Shown here: piece after piece, positions 61,687 through 64,000 of the stretch | Layout of the letters: every line of letters begins with the position of its first letter | Numbering within the stretch: the stretch's first letter is position 1 | Assembly (NCBI GenBank): GCA_963931925.1 | Contig: OZ007582.1 | Span: 20,185,292 to 20,249,291, forward strand | DNA: 64,000 bases | Source: Onchidella celtica | Taxonomy: Eukaryota; Mollusca; Gastropoda; Systellommatophora; Onchidiidae | Reading direction: 5' to 3' | Program-made: the position numbers and the translations under genes | Notes under the pieces: model-generated | What the model was told of the DNA's origin: nothing | The model's database searches: none | Seen by the model: the letters and a program-made list of their open reading frames with translations, nothing else

Positions 61687-63689
61687 TCGATAGAAATGTG
61701 TCCCTTGTGAATATTTGAGAAACTGAACCCATCCAATGTAATTAGCAACATATACATTACACTATTGGTAAGCTATTGCACCGCAAAGGTTACACATACT
61801 AAAACGAAAGAAAATTCAGACATTAATATCTCATATTTCCCAGTACTCACTCCTGTAATCTTCCACGACATAGGTGTCTTCTGCCTCTGCCAGTTGGACT
61901 GACAGACCTCTCATAATTTCTGAAATGCCATGTTCACGCGAGTGTACAACCTCCTGCGGGAGAGATACAAAGGTATCATCAACATGGGGGAGACTTCAAT
62001 CAACACTACTAGTGTAGTACTTCTATGGTCAGTACCATAATTATGTTTCCTTTTTAGTTTTCCTTCCATTCCTTTCTTCCTTCGTTCTTCACAAGTAATA
62101 TGCTTCTCCTTCGCTTCTCTCTCTCTCGCCTTTTATTATATCATTACCCATGTGATAGTTCTTTCATTCTCTCTGTATTTTTTGTTATTGAAAATTATTT
62201 CTCTGACGTTTTTTCCATTTTCTTGTCGGTTCTTTTCATGTCATCTCTCCCAAGCTAGCCAACCCTTCCTTTCTTCTACCTCCACCCCCACCCCATAAGC
62301 CCTATCCCAAACATGCCCCCCCCCCCCCCCCCAATTTCACATCCACTTACCCCTCATGTACGCAACACCAGAGGCATAGCTAGGCTTTAATGACAGCCCT
62401 GGGGAAATTTAAACAACAACGCCTTTCCAAAACCGCTCTTTATAATTCTTGCATTTTTTTTTTTGCGTGTTTGTTTTAACTCATGTCATAATTTGCCGAC
62501 CATGGCACGAGCACCCTATGGCCCACCACAGTTACGCCACTGCACCACACCGAAACATACTCAACTCACCAGGGCTTTCCAGTAGCTGTTACACAGCCTT
62601 TTTGACGAACGCATTATGGGCCGACAATTTGGGTTCACTTTGCTGTCAATACAAATAGAAAAAGAAAAAGAAAACATTCAATACATAATAAAATTCAAGA
62701 ATCTTTGATAACAGAGGAGACAGAAAAACCTCACAGCCCCCCCCCCCCCCCCCCTTCCTCTCAATTCAACACAACAACAATAACAACAAAAAGTTGACAA
62801 AGACAGTCCCTTACTGCCCCCCTAACCCTTTCGTTAACCAAATATCTTTGGCTTAACTCTAAAGGGGCAAATTAACGTGCAGTGTGTAGGTCGTGCAACT
62901 TCCAAATCCTCCAATAATGCCAGAGTAGGTCGATCAAATTGAGCTCTTAATACACCAGAGGAGTAAAAGAAACATGATAAAGCACTATTTCCTTGATCCT
63001 GCTGTTCGGAAATAATGATCAACAGAAAATTGGATATTTTTGCCCAAAGGCTTTATAATAAACAATACACAGATAAACAGAAACTTACAGTTGATTGATA
63101 ACAGGAGGTATTACAGTCATTATGTAGTTCATCGCCCCGGCATCAAAAATGTCTGTGGCGTCACTCTTCACCCATGGCTTGTACCCTGCCGAGACGAGTC
63201 AAGCATTTCAATTTATGGGGACAACTTAATGGCTTCACATCTTACAATCAACCAACTAACCAAGCAACCAACCAACCAGCCAATCAGCCAGCAACCAATC
63301 AACCAGCAACCAACCAACCAACCAGCCAACTAAACAGCCAACCAGCCAGCCAGCCAACCAACAAACCAACCAGCCAGATAGCCAACCAACCAACCAACCA
63401 ACCAACCAACCAAAAGACCAGCCAACCATCTATCAGACAGCCAGACAACCAGCAAACCAAGCAACCGACCGATCGATCGACCGACCGACCAACCAACTGA
63501 CCAAGGTACTAAATTTTCACCCACCAATAGGTCAGATTAGATCATTCAGCCCACCAATCGATGAAATCAGCAAATCGAATGCCAGCGTTTTTAACAGTCA
63601 AGGATACAACGAAATTTCTTACACTCACCTGTGTAGACTGGCAGGGCTCCGCCGATCAATTTGGGAAGCCAGTCCTTCACGATAATTTT
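33888..63689 (-). CDS. DUOX: Dual oxidase (DUOX), 28 exons, 5' part beyond the right edge
   Basis: Minus-strand exons: 63629-63689, 63089-63185, 62570-62642, 61851-61953, 60770-60942, 59525-59700, 58158-58279, 56866-57003, 55120-55248, 54447-54558, 53294-53393, 52782-52967, 52237-52314, 51787-51937, 50823-50916, 50430-50605, 50054-50099, 49459-49694, 48007-48106, 44888-45018, 43917-44007, 43064-43113, 41786-42067, 40768-40994, 39435-39599, 38156-38311, 35355-35486, 33888-34010. All phases agree; 3,708 nt encode 1,235 aa plus TAA. The order is half a haem-peroxidase domain, a first membrane helix, an intracellular region with two EF-hands, the six-helix NOX core with four haem histidines, and the FAD/NADPH-binding dehydrogenase ending in HHFENF. 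DUOX moves electrons from NADPH across the membrane to oxygen, giving hydrogen peroxide outside the cell. Vertebrate DUOX is about 1,550 aa, so roughly 300 N-terminal residues lie outside the window. Donors GTCATA, GTCATT and GTCAGG are non-consensus but phase-supported. Confidence 0.97.
34978..35200 (+). repeat. Degenerate (GGAT)n repeat
   Basis: Interrupted gatggatg/gaatgg tetranucleotide repeats in the last DUOX intron, about 150 bp from exon 35355-35486. The minus-strand Pro/His-rich frame here is a repeat shadow. Confidence 0.8.
35566..38103 (+). repeat. 195-bp satellite, 13 copies, with a 780-bp (4-mer) higher-order period
   Basis: The landmark atgattacaaaacc recurs every 195 bp (35761, 35956, 36151 and so on to 37906). 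Diagnostic variants recur every fourth unit. The combination caattgtc + aatatgcatgctctatttt falls at about 36246, 37026 and 37806, followed each time by tataaaacc at 36346, 37126 and 37906. The variant gaaacgacag recurs at about 35617, 36397 and 37177. This gives three nearly identical 780-bp tetramers plus a diverged final unit. The array occupies about 95% of the intron between exons 35355-35486 and 38156-38311, starting about 80 bp from one exon and ending about 50 bp from the other. Confidence 0.95.
38450..38620 (+). mobile_element. Possible pogo/Tigger-like transposon end
   Basis: From about 38451 the sequence TTACAGTCCAATCCACTTAT is followed by several spaced tctcgaca/aactcgaca motifs. 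This resembles the terminal region of pogo/Tigger elements (CAGT ends with repeated TAACTCGA-type motifs). No matching right-hand end was found nearby, so it may be a truncated copy. Confidence 0.35.
41290..41500 (-). mobile_element. tRNA-derived SINE-like element
   Basis: Read on the minus strand from about 41,500, an A-box-like segment (tggcatggtagttaagagtgg) is followed by a B box (agttcaaatccc) at tRNA-like spacing. A body of about 130 bp then runs to about 41,290. It lies in the DUOX intron between exons 40768-40994 and 41786-42067. No target duplication was identified. Confidence 0.55.
44094..44340 (+). mobile_element. MITE, family A, copy 1 (247 bp)
   Basis: The left end cccttagaatgacaaggttc and right end gaaccttgttattctaaggg are inverted repeats of about 27 bp with three or so mismatches. 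The whole element matches 61004-61236 in reverse orientation, including the internal segment ttctacaggccttctccatt and agctatgagcacatgaaact. It is non-coding and lies in a DUOX intron. Confidence 0.82.
44395..44800 (+). repeat. Diffuse (ATC)n-rich region
   Basis: Interrupted catcatcatcacc trinucleotide runs spread over about 400 bp of DUOX intron, densest around 44,430-44,590 and 44,765-44,800. Confidence 0.75.
45118..47564 (+). mobile_element. Candidate solo LTR (about 2.4 kb) in the largest DUOX intron
   Basis: The block starts TGCGTGAGT and ends ACCCACGCA, an inverted TG...CA terminus. It is richer in CpG than its surroundings (about 45,890-46,050). It has a TATA-like cataaataag at about 45,916 and a donor-like gggtaagt about 155 bp further on. 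An AATAAA (about 47,488) lies about 75 bp before the right end. GTAAC occurs just outside the right end and also 9 bp upstream of the left TG, so either the duplication has slipped or the true left boundary is at TCTAGTGCG. No gag or pol coding is present. Orientation is opposite to DUOX. An alternative is an unrelated non-coding transcription unit. Confidence 0.4.
48845..49192. mobile_element. hAT-type MITE (CAGACCTGCCAACT ends)
   Basis: CAGACCTGCCAACT at 48845 is the perfect reverse complement of AGTTGGCAGGTCTG ending at 49192. The element is 348 bp, non-coding, and lies in a DUOX intron. The flanking 8-mers do not match well, so the insertion is probably old. Confidence 0.7.
49844..49905 (+). 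repeat. (ATCC)n microsatellite
   Basis: Tandem catccatccatccatc with some interruptions, in the DUOX intron next to exon 49459-49694. Confidence 0.85.
52423..52562 (+). repeat. GA/GACA microsatellite
   Basis: A purine-rich run of gagagagaga and gacagacagaca units in a DUOX intron. Confidence 0.85.
53045..53290 (+). repeat. Tetranucleotide repeats (GAAT/GAAC, then CAAT/CAAC)
   Basis: aatgaatgaatg and cgaacgaacgaa runs are followed by caatcaatcaatc and ccaaccaaccaac runs, right next to exon 53294-53393. The repeat ends only a few bases before the exon's donor site. Confidence 0.85.
53410..53508 (+). repeat. (AAT)n microsatellite
   Basis: ataataataataat with scattered agt interruptions, starting about 17 bp outside the acceptor side of exon 53294-53393. 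Confidence 0.88.
53930..54365 (+). repeat. (AAC)n-rich repeat
   Basis: An extended interrupted caacaacaacaa / aacagcaac tract of about 430 bp, with a recurring piece aatagaaat(a/t)ctgac. The Asn/Thr-rich and Leu/Val-rich open frames over it are shadows of the repeat. Confidence 0.88.
54588..54770 (+). repeat. (ATGG)n repeat
   Basis: gatggatg/gacagatggatgg units with interruptions, about 30 bp outside exon 54447-54558 on its acceptor side. Confidence 0.85.
57252..57276 (+). repeat. (CT)n microsatellite
   Basis: A run of about 12 CT dinucleotides in a DUOX intron. Confidence 0.85.
58440..59395 (+). repeat. Diverged minisatellite, 40-50-bp units
   Basis: The motif cacaatgtccagattacca recurs, alternating with gattctatccctac. 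Spacing varies in the older left part and tightens to about 41-46 bp between 59,090 and 59,370. Because many units are multiples of three, a 147-codon minus-strand frame (59038-59481) stays open and shows a repeating [13 protein letters not shown] pattern. It ends next to exon 59525-59700 but is not part of DUOX. Confidence 0.8.
59820..59885 (+). repeat. (AAC)n microsatellite
   Basis: Interrupted acaacaacaa repeats in a DUOX intron. Confidence 0.8.
60120..60215 (+). repeat. GAGA/GACA microsatellite
   Basis: gagagagagagagacagacagacagacagac followed by interrupted gacagaga units. Confidence 0.85.
60262..60735 (+). repeat. AT-rich minisatellite (TAATATTGCCTCAATATTG units)
   Basis: A motif of about 35-45 bp (actaatattgcctcaatatt followed by gtctaataatat) recurs around ten times with substantial divergence. 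It runs to within about 35 bp of DUOX exon 60770-60942. Confidence 0.8.
61004..61236 (-). mobile_element. MITE, family A, copy 2 (about 233 bp)
   Basis: This is a reverse-orientation copy of the element at 44094-44340. It shares the terminal repeats (tccttggaattacaatgttc and its counterpart gatacaaccttattctaagg) and the interior (aatggagaaggcccgtagaa, gaagtttcatgtgctcatag). It lies about 60 bp outside the acceptor of exon 60770-60942. Confidence 0.82.
61470..61692 (+). repeat. (GACA)/(GGCA)/(GATA) microsatellite
   Basis: gacagacaggcaggcaggcagg, then gatagatagatagacagacagac, with flanking gatggatg units. Confidence 0.88.
62369..62542. mobile_element. hAT-type MITE (CAGAGGCATAGCT ends)
   Basis: CAGAGGCATAGCTAGG at 62369 pairs with CAGTTACGCCACTG ending at 62542, differing by a few substitutions. 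The flanking 8-mers cgcaacac and caccacac agree at 6 of 8 positions, as expected of an 8-bp hAT duplication. The 174-bp element is non-coding and ends about 27 bp from the donor of exon 62570-62642. Confidence 0.65.
63240..63505 (+). repeat. (CCAA)n / (CCAG) / (CCGA) repeat
   Basis: A 265-bp run of ccaaccaaccaa, ccagccagcc and gaccgaccgacc units between DUOX exons 63089-63185 and 63629-63689. The Gln/Pro/Asn-rich and Trp/Leu/Val-rich open frames over it are repeat shadows. Confidence 0.9.
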
Positions 63690-64000
63690 CTGCGAGTATT
63701 GTAGGAAGAATTTATGCTTATGTTCAAACTTGTAAAGAACACTTTGGGTATATTTCAATTCCGTTTGGGGTTCAACGTGAAGGATGAAAGAATGAACCCC
63801 CAAAATGTAATGTGCATTGATGCAAAGTCTTGGAAATGATGAAGAAAAGGTAATGATGACAATGATGATGATCTAATAATTAACAAGAATCAAACAAATA
63901 AACAGACATAGGAATGGAGATAGACACATGAAAATGGAGAGAAAGACAGGAATGGAGACAGATAGGAATGGAGATAGACACATGAATGGAGAGAGACACA
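63690..64000. other. DUOX intron continuing past the right edge
   Basis: No coding exon is visible upstream of 63689 within the window. The last 100 bp consist of imperfect gacaggaatggagataga repeats. The missing DUOX N-terminal exons must lie beyond the edge. Confidence 0.7.

Larger units (their letters stand above)
58158..63689 (-). other. DUOX: DUOX exons for the C-terminal half of the peroxidase domain
   Basis: Seven exons encode about 268 residues. Landmarks are [89 protein letters not shown] and [16 protein letters not shown]. These match the animal haem-peroxidase fold as found in DUOX. N-glycosylation sequons occur (NASN, then NIT and NVT just after the domain), fitting an extracellular location. 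The position that carries the proximal haem His in TPO and LPO reads [16 protein letters not shown], with no His. Confidence 0.95.

Noticed and set aside
63040-63527. Gln/Asn/Pro-rich and Trp/Leu/Val-rich open frames
   Set aside because: They are products of the (CCAA)n repeat on either strand. The true exon in the area is 63089-63185 on the minus strand.

Overview
The window is an AT-rich, intron-rich stretch of an animal nuclear genome. Coding exons are short (46-755 bp) and separated by introns of up to several kb that are full of microsatellites, minisatellites, SINE-like sequences and small DNA transposons. The two recognisable genes have metazoan architectures: a SKAP-type adaptor (PH + SH3) and a dual oxidase (peroxidase + EF-hands + NOX). 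The repeat style and intron sizes suggest a marine invertebrate such as a mollusc, another lophotrochozoan or an invertebrate deuterostome. The sequence alone does not let me choose between them.

Layout. (1) 1-554: the 3' end of an unrecognised plus-strand gene that enters from the left. (2) 555-16004: a non-coding stretch between two converging genes, with several MITE-like inverted-repeat elements and a SINE-like element. (3) 16005-27444, minus strand: a complete 8-exon SKAP-like adaptor of 467 aa. Its introns hold a pogo/Tigger-like element that carries a 202/216-bp tandem array, and a 1.3-kb foldback element built on 26-bp palindromes. (4) 27445-33887: intergenic, with a long polypurine tract. 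(5) 33888-63689, minus strand: 28 consecutive exons of a dual oxidase (1,235 aa plus stop), from the middle of the peroxidase domain to the C-terminal Phe. The 5' part lies beyond the right edge. Every exon-exon junction keeps the reading phase, and the summed coding length is divisible by three.

SKAP and DUOX lie head-to-tail on the minus strand. DUOX makes hydrogen peroxide under calcium control. SKAP proteins are adaptors downstream of Src-family kinases. A working link between the two is only inference.

The most unusual structures are: a 195-bp satellite in a 4-mer higher-order pattern (780 bp) that fills about 95% of one DUOX intron; the SKAP-intron foldback element; the tandem-array-bearing pogo-like element; a candidate solo LTR of about 2.4 kb in the largest DUOX intron; and two opposite-facing copies of one MITE family in DUOX introns. 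In the DUOX protein, the peroxidase domain lacks the usual proximal haem histidine, and the second EF-hand has Gln instead of Glu at loop position 12.
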